Origin: Desulfosporosinus sp.
GTDB taxonomy: Bacteria; Bacillota; Desulfitobacteriia; Desulfitobacteriales; Desulfitobacteriaceae
Reading direction: 5' to 3'
NCBI GenBank assembly: GCA_003513495.1
Contig: DOPM01000024.1
Coordinates: forward strand, 8,011 to 13,518
DNA: 5,508 nt
Every line of letters begins with the position of its first letter. The first letter of the stretch is position 1. Shown here piece after piece: positions 1-5,508 of this stretch. The translations under genes and the position numbers were made by a program. Under the pieces are notes generated by a model. That model saw nothing but the letters and a program-made list of their open reading frames with translations. It searched no databases and had not been told where the DNA came from.

Positions 1-741
1 GCTCAAGTTCCCGATAAACAGTCCTTTTTTCAGGCGGATTTGTATGCTGCCTATGGAAGTATGGTGGCCTTAATTAATGCCGATCTGACCTTAGAAGGGC
101 AATATATTGATGTGTCCATACATGAGAGCGTTGCCACGGCACAAGAGAACGCGATTCAAACTTATGATTTGGAAGGACGGATTCGCCGTGGACTGGGCTT
201 GATAGAAGCAGGTAATGGAACCTATAAATGTCAAGATGGCTATGTCTATATTGTAGCTGCTATGGGAAGCAATGCTCATTTATGGTACCCCTTAGTGGAT
301 TGGATGATTGAAGAAAAGATACCCGATGCTGAAGTTTTACGAGGCGAAGAATGGGCAATAAGTGACTATCGAAAAAGAGAAGAATCCATGGAAACATTCA
401 AAATAATCTTTGAGAAATTCTCTGCAAAGTATACCAAACAAGATCTTTATCAAGAAAGCCAAAAGCGAAAAGTTGTGATTTATCCAGTTAACACAGCAAA
501 AGACGTTTTAGAAAACCCTCAACTTAATTATAGAAAGTATTTCAAAGAGAGGTACTCGGAGTCAGTGAACGGTACAATCACCTATCCAGGATGTCCTTAC
601 GAATTAGAGAAGATACCTTGGGAGTTAAAGTGTGGAGCCCCTGCTTTCGGGCAACACACCGCCGAAGTGTTAAGGAACTTGGGTTACTCGACAGACGATA
701 TGAAATCCTTTGTGAAAAGGGGTATCAGCTATGCCAAATAA
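1..741 (+). CDS. Class III (CaiB/BaiF) CoA-transferase, 5'-truncated; BbsE-like by position
   Basis: The reading frame is open from base 1, so the gene begins upstream of the window; 246 residues remain and, by comparison with the next gene, about 160 N-terminal residues are missing. Class III CoA-transferases move CoA from one acyl-CoA to a free acid through an aspartyl-CoA intermediate. The segment QADLYAAYGSMVAL (residues 11-24) matches the family's active-site region, with Asp13 as the likely catalytic aspartate, followed by the signature GQYIDVSIHE. Near the C terminus, KDVLENPQL parallels KDLLEDPQL in the next gene, and the tail GQHTAEVLRNLGYS is the usual family ending. A TTG at 40 is in frame but lies past the catalytic Asp, so it is not a credible start. 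It overlaps the following CoA-transferase by 11 nt, which suggests coupled translation and perhaps a heteromeric enzyme like BbsEF. Family certain; substrate unknown. Confidence 0.9.
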   Translation, partial: AQVPDKQSFFQADLYAAYGSMVALINADLTLEGQYIDVSIHESVATAQENAIQTYDLEGRIRRGLGLIEAGNGTYKCQDGYVYIVAAMGSNAHLWYPLVDWMIEEKIPDAEVLRGEEWAISDYRKREESMETFKIIFEKFSAKYTKQDLYQESQKRKVVIYPVNTAKDVLENPQLNYRKYFKERYSESVNGTITYPGCPYELEKIPWELKCGAPAFGQHTAEVLRNLGYSTDDMKSFVKRGISYAK

Positions 742-1951
742 GCGACCTTTAGAAGGGGTAAGAGTTTGCGATTTTTCCTGGGTAGGCGCTGGTCCGTCCA
801 CAACCCGCCTATTATCGGAATATGGAGCAGATGTTATCCGCCTGGAAAGTAAGTCGAGATTGGATCTCCTTCGTCTAATCGGGCCGTATAAAGACGGCAT
901 TGCTGGCATCGAGCGGAGTGGTTATTTTAGTAATCGTAATCCTAATAAAAGAAGTATAGATATTAATATGAAAAACCCACAAGCTAGGGATCTAGTCGTT
1001 AAACTGATCAAAGAAAGCGATATTGTCATTAACAATTTTACTATGGGGGTCATGGAAAAATGGAACCTGGGCTACGAAGAGGTAAATGAGATTAAGCCTG
1101 ATATCATTTATGTCACAATGCCTACTCAGGGTTCAACGGGTCCCCACAAGAACTATATGGGTTTTGGGATAACCATGAATGCGTTGGTGGGGATACATTA
1201 TCTTACTGGTTATCCAGATAAGGTACCCTTTGGGATGGGAACGAACTATCCTGACCATGTGCCGAATCCTGTGCATACTGCTTTTGCTATTGCGGTAGCT
1301 CTTTTGCACCGGCGGAAAACAGGCCAAGGCCAGTTGATCGATGTTTCTCAAACTGAGGCAGCTTTGGCTGTATTACCTACCTCAGTTATGAATTATGCGG
1401 CAAATGGTAAGGTACTAGAGCGACGGGGCAACCGTGACCTAAACGTAGCGCCTCATGGGGTCTATGCCACTAAAGGCGACAGAAGGTGGATTGCGATTGC
1501 TGTTTTCAATCAATCGGAATGGGCAGCTTTATTAAACGTAATGGGAAACTCTGAATGGTCTAATAGCGAAAAGTTTTCTTCTGCGGCAAGTCGTTTGGAA
1601 AATCAAGATGAGCTTGACGAGATGATTGAAACGTGGACCAATCAACATGAAGCATATCAACTAATGGATCGACTGGCCCAAGCTGGGGTTAGAGCCGGAG
1701 TTCTGCAAAATTCTAAGGATTTGTTGGAAGACCCGCAGCTTAATGAGAGAGGTTTTTGGGCTTACCTAAACCATCAGGAAATGCGCAGACATGTCTATAA
1801 TGTTTCGCCAGCTCATCTATCCAAAACTCCCGCGCAATTATATTCGCCTGCCCCACTATTGGGGGAGCATACGGATAGGGTGTTGAAGGAAGTCTTGGGG
1901 TTAAGCGAGGCGGAGATTGTGAAGTTAAGGGAAGAAAAAGTCATTGGATAA
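731..1951 (+). CDS. Class III (CaiB/BaiF) CoA-transferase; BbsF-like by position
   Basis: A complete 406-residue protein, the normal length for class III CoA-transferases. The start ATG lies inside the end of the preceding gene and has an AAAAGGGG ribosome site (715-722) 8 nt upstream. The N-terminal fold begins LEGVRVCDFSWVGAGPSTTR (residues 7-26) followed by YGADVIRLE, typical of the CoA-binding part of the family. The segment YPDHVPNPVHTAFA (173-186) places Asp175 as the expected nucleophile that forms the aspartyl-CoA intermediate, followed by RRKTGQGQLIDVSQTEA. The C terminus ends with the usual LGEHTDRVLKEVLGLS. It is clearly paralogous to the gene before it but well diverged, so the pair is not a recent duplication. 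By gene order it resembles BbsF, part of succinyl-CoA:(R)-benzylsuccinate CoA-transferase. Many CoA-transferases of unrelated substrates share this architecture, so the substrate is inference only. Confidence 0.93.
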   Translation: MPNKRPLEGVRVCDFSWVGAGPSTTRLLSEYGADVIRLESKSRLDLLRLIGPYKDGIAGIERSGYFSNRNPNKRSIDINMKNPQARDLVVKLIKESDIVINNFTMGVMEKWNLGYEEVNEIKPDIIYVTMPTQGSTGPHKNYMGFGITMNALVGIHYLTGYPDKVPFGMGTNYPDHVPNPVHTAFAIAVALLHRRKTGQGQLIDVSQTEAALAVLPTSVMNYAANGKVLERRGNRDLNVAPHGVYATKGDRRWIAIAVFNQSEWAALLNVMGNSEWSNSEKFSSAASRLENQDELDEMIETWTNQHEAYQLMDRLAQAGVRAGVLQNSKDLLEDPQLNERGFWAYLNHQEMRRHVYNVSPAHLSKTPAQLYSPAPLLGEHTDRVLKEVLGLSEAEIVKLREEKVIG

Positions 1952-1976
1952 TAGCCTAAACGGGGAGGACAACTTA

Positions 1977-3173
1977 ATGGATTTTAGAATATCGGATGAA
2001 TATGTAGCATTAAAAAAAATGGTGCGAAAATTTACCGAAAATGAATTGTTTCCTTTAGAACAAGATGTCATTGACCGTGAGTCAGCAAGGGGCACCAGTG
2101 ATGCTCCATCCTTAGCACCGGAAGTAGAAATGCAATTAATGAAGAGAACTGAGGAATTAGGCTTATGGGGGATTGAGGTTCCCGAAGAATTTGGCGGACA
2201 AGATCTGGGCGCATTGGCCAAAGTTATTGTTGTAGAAGAAATGAATCGATCAATTGTTCAATTTACGTTACCCCCAGATGCTCCAAACCTTAATTTCTTA
2301 AAAGAGTGCTGCACTAAGGAACAATACGATCGATACCTGACGCCTTATGCCACGGGAAAAAAGCGTTCTGCTTTGGCCATGACGGAGCCCAATGCCGGAT
2401 CAGACGCATCTGCTATTGAAACCCGGGCTGATTTTAAAAATGGCAAGTGGATTCTAAACGGAACTAAGGCATTTATCAGTTTTGCACCAAAAGTCGATTT
2501 TTTTATCGTGATTGCCTTATCGGATAGAGAAAAACGCAAAAAAGGCGGATTTACGGCATTTTTAGTGGATAAAGGAACTCCGGGATTGCAGATCGTCCGC
2601 AATGTTAATACTGTTGGCGATATGTTAGCCTACGAACTCGTTCTCGAAGACGTCGAGTTAGACCCAGGCCAGGTCTTGGGTGAGGTAGGGAATGCATTTA
2701 TTCCGTTACAAAACCGTTTTGGAGTAAGGAGAATGGAGCTTGCTGCTCGGTGCTTAGGTTATGCAGATCGTCTCATTCAGCTGATGATTGAGCAAGCAAA
2801 TATTAGAACGACCTTTGGTAAACCTTTAGCAGATCGGCAGGCAGTTCAGTGGTGGATATCAAATTCAACGATGGAACTGCACGCTGCCCGTTTAATGGTG
2901 TATCATGCCGCTTGGAAAGTTGATCAGGGTCATAAGGATATGCGCAAAGAAGCGGCAATGTTGAAGGTGTATTGTACAGAAATGCTTTCCAAAATTGCTG
3001 ACCGCGCTATTCAGGTCCACGGTGGCCTGGGGCTTTCCAAAGAAATGCCAATCGAATATATTTATCGCTTAGTTCGCGTCTTCCGAATTGTTGAGGGCCC
3101 CTCGGAAATCCATAGGTGGCTACTGGCTAGGGAAATCCTCAAAGACGGTAAACCCTACGATGCATTTAGATAA
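1977..3173 (+). CDS. Acyl-CoA dehydrogenase (FAD-dependent); BbsG-like by position
   Basis: A 398-residue flavoprotein expected to introduce an alpha,beta double bond into an acyl-CoA and pass electrons to electron-transferring flavoprotein, which is not encoded here. The ATG at 1977 is chosen because GGGGAGG (1962-1968) sits 8 nt before it; an in-frame TTG at 1944 lies inside the previous gene and has no such site. Domain order is the usual one: N-terminal helical domain; middle beta domain with LAMTEPNAGSD (about 133-143) and WILNGTKAFIS (158-168); C-terminal helical domain with RTTFGKPLADRQAVQ (277-291), QVHGGLGLSKE (346-356) and IVEGPSEIHR (371-380). Glu373 in this last motif aligns with the catalytic base of medium-chain-type enzymes; the alternative base position of isovaleryl-CoA-type enzymes appears to be Arg. 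It starts 25 nt after the CoA-transferase, so it is surely cotranscribed. In the benzylsuccinate pathway this slot is benzylsuccinyl-CoA dehydrogenase. Substrate not provable here. Confidence 0.93.
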   Translation: MDFRISDEYVALKKMVRKFTENELFPLEQDVIDRESARGTSDAPSLAPEVEMQLMKRTEELGLWGIEVPEEFGGQDLGALAKVIVVEEMNRSIVQFTLPPDAPNLNFLKECCTKEQYDRYLTPYATGKKRSALAMTEPNAGSDASAIETRADFKNGKWILNGTKAFISFAPKVDFFIVIALSDREKRKKGGFTAFLVDKGTPGLQIVRNVNTVGDMLAYELVLEDVELDPGQVLGEVGNAFIPLQNRFGVRRMELAARCLGYADRLIQLMIEQANIRTTFGKPLADRQAVQWWISNSTMELHAARLMVYHAAWKVDQGHKDMRKEAAMLKVYCTEMLSKIADRAIQVHGGLGLSKEMPIEYIYRLVRVFRIVEGPSEIHRWLLAREILKDGKPYDAFR

Positions 3174-3190
3174 TATACTTGCCAAATTGA

Positions 3191-3196
3191 AAGGGG
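3191..3196 (+). promoter_or_regulatory. Ribosome binding site deciding the hydratase start
   Basis: AAGGGG lies only 1 nt before the in-frame ATG at 3198 but 10 nt before the in-frame ATG at 3207. The second spacing is workable and the first is not, so the shorter hydratase product (beginning MGVLFNKEGHV) is preferred. The two candidates differ by three residues only. Confidence 0.6.
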
Positions 3197-3206
3197 TATG
3201 AAGAAA

Positions 3207-3974
3207 ATGGGTGTGCTTTTTAACAAAGAAGGACATGTTGCTTATATTACATTAAACAGGCCAGAACAATTAAATGCCTTAGACCCTGAATCATGGAAGG
3301 AACTTCATGAAATTTTAAGGATGGCAAAAGCTGATTTGGATATTCGCGTTTTAGTTTTGACGGGGGCAGGTGAGAAGGCATTCTGTACTGGATCGGATCT
3401 AAAAAAGAGTATGCCACCGCAAACCAGTTTTGCTTCAACTTATTTTGACGAGGATAATTTACTGGCTCCTATGGAAATGTGGAAGCCAATCATTTGCGCG
3501 ATTAACGGTTATGCAATCGGTGGGGGTTTGGAAATGGCCCTGGCTTGTGATATTCGCATTGCATCTGAGAAGGCCTCCTTTGGTTTGTCGGAGGTTAAGG
3601 TAGGTAGTTTATCGGGATTAGGAGGTACCCAGAGACTGATAAGGGCTATTCCGAAGGCAGTTGCCATGAGAATGCTGCTAACGGGAGATAGGATTGATGC
3701 TCAAGAAGCGTACCGGATTGGTCTGATCAGTGACGTTGTTCCTGCAGATAAGTTAATGGAGACTGCTAAAGCCATAGCTGAAAAGATTGCGTCTAATGCT
3801 CCTTTATCAGTTAAAGCTGCAAAACAAGCTGTGGTAATCGGAGGAGATTTACCAGTCAAACAAGGTTCTCAACTGGAAGGATTGCTTTGGGGCATATTGC
3901 GTGATTCCGAAGATAGGATTGAAGGACGTGTAGCGTTTGCAGAAAAAAGACCTCCCAAATATAAGGGTAAATAA
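3207..3974 (+). CDS. Enoyl-CoA hydratase (crotonase family); BbsH-like by position
   Basis: A 255-residue crotonase-fold protein (258 if the ATG at 3198 is used), a normal length. Such enzymes add water across the double bond of a 2-enoyl-CoA to give a 3-hydroxyacyl-CoA. HVAYITLNRPEQLNAL (about 10-25) is the CoA-binding start of the fold; AFCTGSDLK (58-66) and GGG (105-107) form the oxyanion hole. Both hydratase glutamates are present: Glu109 in GGGLEMALACD and Glu129 in GLSEVKVGSLSGLGGTQR, matching Glu144 and Glu164 of rat enoyl-CoA hydratase. That favours true hydratase activity over isomerase or decarboxylase relatives that keep only one. It follows the acyl-CoA dehydrogenase by 33 nt and would act on its product; in the benzylsuccinate pathway the equivalent is phenylitaconyl-CoA hydratase. 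A crotonobetainyl-CoA hydratase-like role (CaiD) is an alternative. Substrate unproven. Confidence 0.92.
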   Translation: MGVLFNKEGHVAYITLNRPEQLNALDPESWKELHEILRMAKADLDIRVLVLTGAGEKAFCTGSDLKKSMPPQTSFASTYFDEDNLLAPMEMWKPIICAINGYAIGGGLEMALACDIRIASEKASFGLSEVKVGSLSGLGGTQRLIRAIPKAVAMRMLLTGDRIDAQEAYRIGLISDVVPADKLMETAKAIAEKIASNAPLSVKAAKQAVVIGGDLPVKQGSQLEGLLWGILRDSEDRIEGRVAFAEKRPPKYKGK

Positions 3975-4004
3975 AGAGTGCAACTAAAACTCAAATTTAG
4001 AATG

Positions 4005-4045
4005 CTCACCTTTTTTGGAGGAAAAAACCTATCCAAAAAGGTGAG
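4005..4045 (+). terminator. Strong hairpin after the acyl-CoA genes, possible terminator without a U-run
   Basis: The arms CTCACCTTTTTTGGA (4005-4019) and TCCAAAAAGGTGAG (4032-4045) pair over 14 bp with one bulged T; the interior adds GG/CC around an A6 loop. It begins 30 nt after the hydratase stop, where an operon end is expected. The following bases (GTATATAAGAATG) are not a T-run, so it is not a textbook intrinsic terminator. It could instead protect the 3' end of the mRNA or be a small palindromic repeat. The rest of the 225-nt gap up to 4199 is A/T-rich with no convincing ORF or promoter. Confidence 0.5.
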
Positions 4046-4199
4046 GTATATAAGAATGAGATGGTTAAATCTTATTTATCAAATGCTTAAATGGCTAATA
4101 AAAAATCAGAATTTTTAGAGTATTTATACAATTAAAAGACGCCGCCTAATTTGTCAAGTTCTTCTTAGAGTAGGATCTTTATGTTTAGGAGGTTTACAA

Positions 4200-4757
4200 A
4201 TGATGGATGTAATTCGGATTGAAGTTCCATTAAGCCGTGATAAAGTCAGTTTTCTTAAAGCGGGTGATAACGTTCTTCTCAGTGGTACTGTGTATACTGG
4301 GATGGATGTAGCTCAGCGTAAAATTGTGGAAACGTTAACACGGGGTGACCGCCTTGAGTTTGATTTGTGTGACCAGCTATTTTATTTTGTAAACCCCTCC
4401 CCTACAAAACCAGGGCAGATTATTGGATCTGCTGGTCCGCAAGCTAATGGTTGGATAGATGAGTATTCATTAAAGTTGCTTGAACTGGGAATTACCGGAA
4501 TTATTGGTAAGGGACTATGTTCTCAAGGCATAGTTGATGGATTTAAGGAACATGGTGCGGTATTCTTTGGGGCAATTGGTGGAATAGGTGCCTTAATTGC
4601 TAAAAAAATAATCTCTGCAGAAGTCATTGCCTACCCGGAATTAGGGCACGATGCTATCAATCGTATTGAAATTAAAGATTTCCCAGTTGTCGTTATCGTT
4701 GATAGTCAGGGGAATAATTATTACGAGAGCGCTAAAGCCAAGTACAGAAGAGTCTAG
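4200..4757 (+). CDS. Orphan fumarase/tartrate dehydratase beta-subunit family protein (FumA C-terminal/TtdB-like), active-site motifs altered
   Basis: A 185-residue protein, the normal size of separate beta subunits of class I (Fe-S) fumarate hydratases and L-tartrate dehydratases. The start ATG has AGGAGG (4187-4192) 7 nt upstream; a second ATG follows directly. Family landmarks: LKAGDNVLLSGTVYTG (19-34), TKPGQIIGSAGP (69-80), LLELGITGIIGKG (93-105), HGAVFFGAIGGIGAL (118-132), AEVIAYPELGHDAI (140-153) and a C-terminal GNNYYE. Such subunits normally pair with a larger alpha subunit that holds the [4Fe-4S] cluster, usually encoded directly upstream; none is present here. Substrate-contact motifs are changed: the usual TGRDxAHKR reads TGMDVAQRK (33-41), and the usual GPTTxxRMD reads GPQANGWID (79-87). 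The IGKG lysine (Lys104) is kept. The reading frame is intact, so it is not an obvious pseudogene. Fold assignment is firm; fumarase activity is doubtful. Confidence 0.85.
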   Translation: MMDVIRIEVPLSRDKVSFLKAGDNVLLSGTVYTGMDVAQRKIVETLTRGDRLEFDLCDQLFYFVNPSPTKPGQIIGSAGPQANGWIDEYSLKLLELGITGIIGKGLCSQGIVDGFKEHGAVFFGAIGGIGALIAKKIISAEVIAYPELGHDAINRIEIKDFPVVVIVDSQGNNYYESAKAKYRRV

Positions 4758-4805
4758 GAATTAAGATTGGGATAATATTGAGCTAGCCGTTTGAATGCGT
4801 TTACC

Positions 4806-4834
4806 TTGACATCCTTTACAAGTCTAGCTAAAAT
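4806..4834 (+). promoter_or_regulatory. Sigma-A-type promoter for the pyrG leader
   Basis: TTGACA (4806-4811) is a perfect -35 box and TAAAAT (4829-4834) a five-of-six -10 box, separated by the ideal 17 bp. Transcription should start near A4840/G4841, giving a leader of about 225 nt before pyrG. No G-run is seen at the predicted start, so the initiation-site G-stuttering known for Bacillus subtilis pyrG is not indicated. Confidence 0.8.
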
Positions 4835-4925
4835 AGAACAGTGAGATAAAGAAAAATAGCGAGACACCTATTGAATCGTTGCCCGAGTTGTACCTATACA
4901 CAAAACATAGTCTTTCTGACAGGAA

Positions 4926-4963
4926 AAATAAAAGCTAGTGCGGTTCTCGGACTAGCTTTATTT
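4926..4963 (+). terminator. Terminator-like hairpin in the pyrG leader
   Basis: AAAGCTAGT (4931-4939) pairs perfectly with ACTAGCTTT (4951-4959) around an 11-nt loop; after one bulged A the stem continues with AAAT/ATTT to 4926 and 4963. It is followed by a U-rich stretch (ATGTGTTTTGTTG). ACAAAACATA (4900-4909) can also pair with TATGTGTTTTGT (4965-4974; ten pairs including one G-U), extending the base of the structure. Lying about 85 nt downstream of a strong promoter and about 100 nt before pyrG, it fits an attenuator; it would also stop read-through from the upstream gene, which has no terminator of its own. Confidence 0.55.
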
Positions 4964-4979
4964 ATGTGTTTTGTTGCAG

Positions 4980-5002
4980 AAGATAGTCTTGTAAGATAGT
5001 CT
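4980..5002 (+). repeat. Direct repeat AAGATAGTCT x2, 13-nt period
   Basis: AAGATAGTCT occurs at 4980-4989 and 4993-5002, separated by TGT. The core ATAGTCT occurs a third time at 4907-4913, before the hairpin. The segment 4976-5007 also folds imperfectly, closed by GCAG/CTGC. It could be a protein or RNA binding element in the pyrG leader, or chance in a short AT-rich region. Confidence 0.4.
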
Positions 5003-5007
5003 ACTGC

Positions 5008-5036
5008 TTGAGAAATAGAGGAACTCTGTTTACATT
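5008..5036 (+). promoter_or_regulatory. Possible second, weaker pyrG promoter
   Basis: TTGAGA (5008-5013) and TACATT (5031-5036) are separated by 17 bp. Both boxes are partial matches (TACATT is four of six). A transcript from here would start near 5042 and carry only a short leader that bypasses the upstream hairpin, giving a basal supply of CTP synthase. This rests on sequence resemblance alone. Confidence 0.3.
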
Positions 5037-5065
5037 TAAAGGTCTGAAAGGAAATGGTAAAGCGC

Positions 5066-5508
5066 ATGACAAAATTTATTTTCGTAACGGGCGGCGTTGT
5101 GTCTTCCCTAGGAAAGGGAATTACAGCGGCATCCCTGGGTTGCCTTCTTAAAAATAGGGGTTTCAAAGTGGCAATACAAAAATTTGATCCCTATATTAAT
5201 ATTGACCCTGGAACAATGAGCCCATATCAACACGGTGAAGTGTTTGTTACGGATGATGGAGCGGAAACAGATCTAGATTTGGGTCACTATGAGCGCTTTA
5301 TTGATGTTCCAGTTTCAAAAAACAGCAATGTTACCACCGGTAAGGTCTACTGGTCGGTCATCCGAAAGGAACGTAAGGGTGATTATCTAGGCGGGACTGT
5401 TCAAGTCATACCTCATATTACGAATGAGATTAAAGAGCGGATCTACCGTGTAGCGCGAGAAAGCCATCCAGACTTCGTGATCACCGAGATCGGTGGAACG
5501 GTTGGGGA
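5066..5508 (+). CDS. pyrG: CTP synthase, N-terminal part (3'-truncated by window end)
   Basis: CTP synthase converts UTP to CTP using ATP and glutamine, the last step of de novo pyrimidine nucleotide synthesis in the cytoplasm. The frame has no stop before the window end; 147 residues of an enzyme normally about 535 long are visible, all within the N-terminal synthetase (amidoligase) domain. The glutaminase domain lies outside. Motifs are near-invariant: FVTGGVVSSLGKG (6-18) with the nucleotide-binding loop, KFDPYINIDPGTMSPYQHGE (39-58), and DDGAETDLDLGHYERF (63-78), where Asp71 matches a magnesium ligand. The last visible motif is TEIGGTVG with Glu141. ATG 5066 is chosen because MTKFIFVTGG is the usual family start. 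An in-frame ATG at 5054 would add MVKR, but AAAGGA (5047-5052) is only 1 nt from it and is 13 nt from 5066, so spacing is not ideal for either. Expression probably starts at the promoter near 4806. Confidence 0.98.
   Translation, partial: MTKFIFVTGGVVSSLGKGITAASLGCLLKNRGFKVAIQKFDPYINIDPGTMSPYQHGEVFVTDDGAETDLDLGHYERFIDVPVSKNSNVTTGKVYWSVIRKERKGDYLGGTVQVIPHITNEIKERIYRVARESHPDFVITEIGGTVG

Larger units (their letters stand above)
4841..5065 (+). other. Long untranslated leader upstream of pyrG
   Basis: This lies within the 308-base gene-free stretch 4758-5065. The part before the promoter (4758-4805) holds nothing recognisable and no terminator for the preceding gene. The leader contains a terminator-like hairpin, a 10-nt direct repeat and a weak second promoter, annotated separately. 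No known riboswitch class was recognised by eye. A six-frame view gives no plausible small gene on either strand. Its length and the internal hairpin suggest control of pyrG by premature termination, but no effector or antiterminator partner can be named. Confidence 0.5.

Noticed and set aside
40..741. TTG at 40 as the start of a short CoA-transferase
   Set aside because: The frame is open to base 1 with family-like sequence, and a start here would exclude the catalytic Asp; the gene is cut by the window edge.
1944..1976. TTG at 1944 as the start of the acyl-CoA dehydrogenase
   Set aside because: It overlaps the previous gene's stop region and lacks a ribosome site; ATG 1977 has GGGGAGG at proper spacing.
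1133..2602. Minus-strand ORFs inside the CoA-transferase and dehydrogenase genes
   Set aside because: They are shadows of well-supported plus-strand genes, with no family features of their own.
4151..4176. TTGTCA with TAGGAT as a promoter for the beta-like gene
   Set aside because: The spacer is only 14 bp and the -10 match is poor; no better pair was found in the gap.
4871..4900. TTGAAT-18-TATACA as an additional promoter in the pyrG leader
   Set aside because: Partial boxes in AT-rich DNA just downstream of a much better promoter; TATACA also overlaps the hairpin's basal arm. Too weak to annotate.
4894..5166. Minus-strand 90-residue ORF across the pyrG leader and start
   Set aside because: It is antisense to pyrG and to the leader elements, and shows no recognisable domain.

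Overview
The window looks like a low-to-moderate GC Gram-positive chromosome, most plausibly an anaerobic member of the Clostridia (Desulfosporosinus/Desulfitobacterium-like). This is inferred from the purine-rich Shine-Dalgarno sequences (GGGGAGG, AGGAGG), a near-consensus sigma-A promoter (TTGACA-17-TAAAAT), the Firmicutes-type start of PyrG, and a cluster of acyl-CoA genes. No marker fixes the genus.

Positions 1-3974 hold a tight, co-directional acyl-CoA gene set: the 3' part of a class III (CaiB/BaiF) CoA-transferase, a second complete class III CoA-transferase overlapping it by 11 nt, an acyl-CoA dehydrogenase, and an enoyl-CoA hydratase. Together they could move CoA onto a carboxylic acid, oxidise the acyl-CoA to an enoyl-CoA, and hydrate it to a 3-hydroxyacyl-CoA. 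The order matches bbsE-bbsF-bbsG-bbsH of the benzylsuccinate beta-oxidation pathway (anaerobic toluene degradation). Family membership is well supported, but the substrate is not: the same families also appear in carnitine and other acyl-CoA pathways, and neither a fumarate-adding glycyl radical enzyme nor the later pathway genes are visible. A strong hairpin at 4005-4045 follows the last of the four genes.

Positions 4200-4757 encode a stand-alone protein of the fumarase/tartrate dehydratase beta-subunit family (FumA C-terminal/TtdB fold). No alpha subunit lies next to it, and several residues that normally bind substrate are substituted, so it may not be a working fumarase half. This is the oddest gene here.

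Positions 4758-5065 are a gene-free stretch with a good promoter, a leader of about 225 nt carrying a terminator-like hairpin, a short direct repeat, and a weaker possible second promoter. It leads into pyrG (CTP synthase), which runs off the right edge. The layout suggests attenuation or two-promoter control of pyrG. No RNA genes, insertion sequences, CRISPR arrays or minus-strand genes were found.
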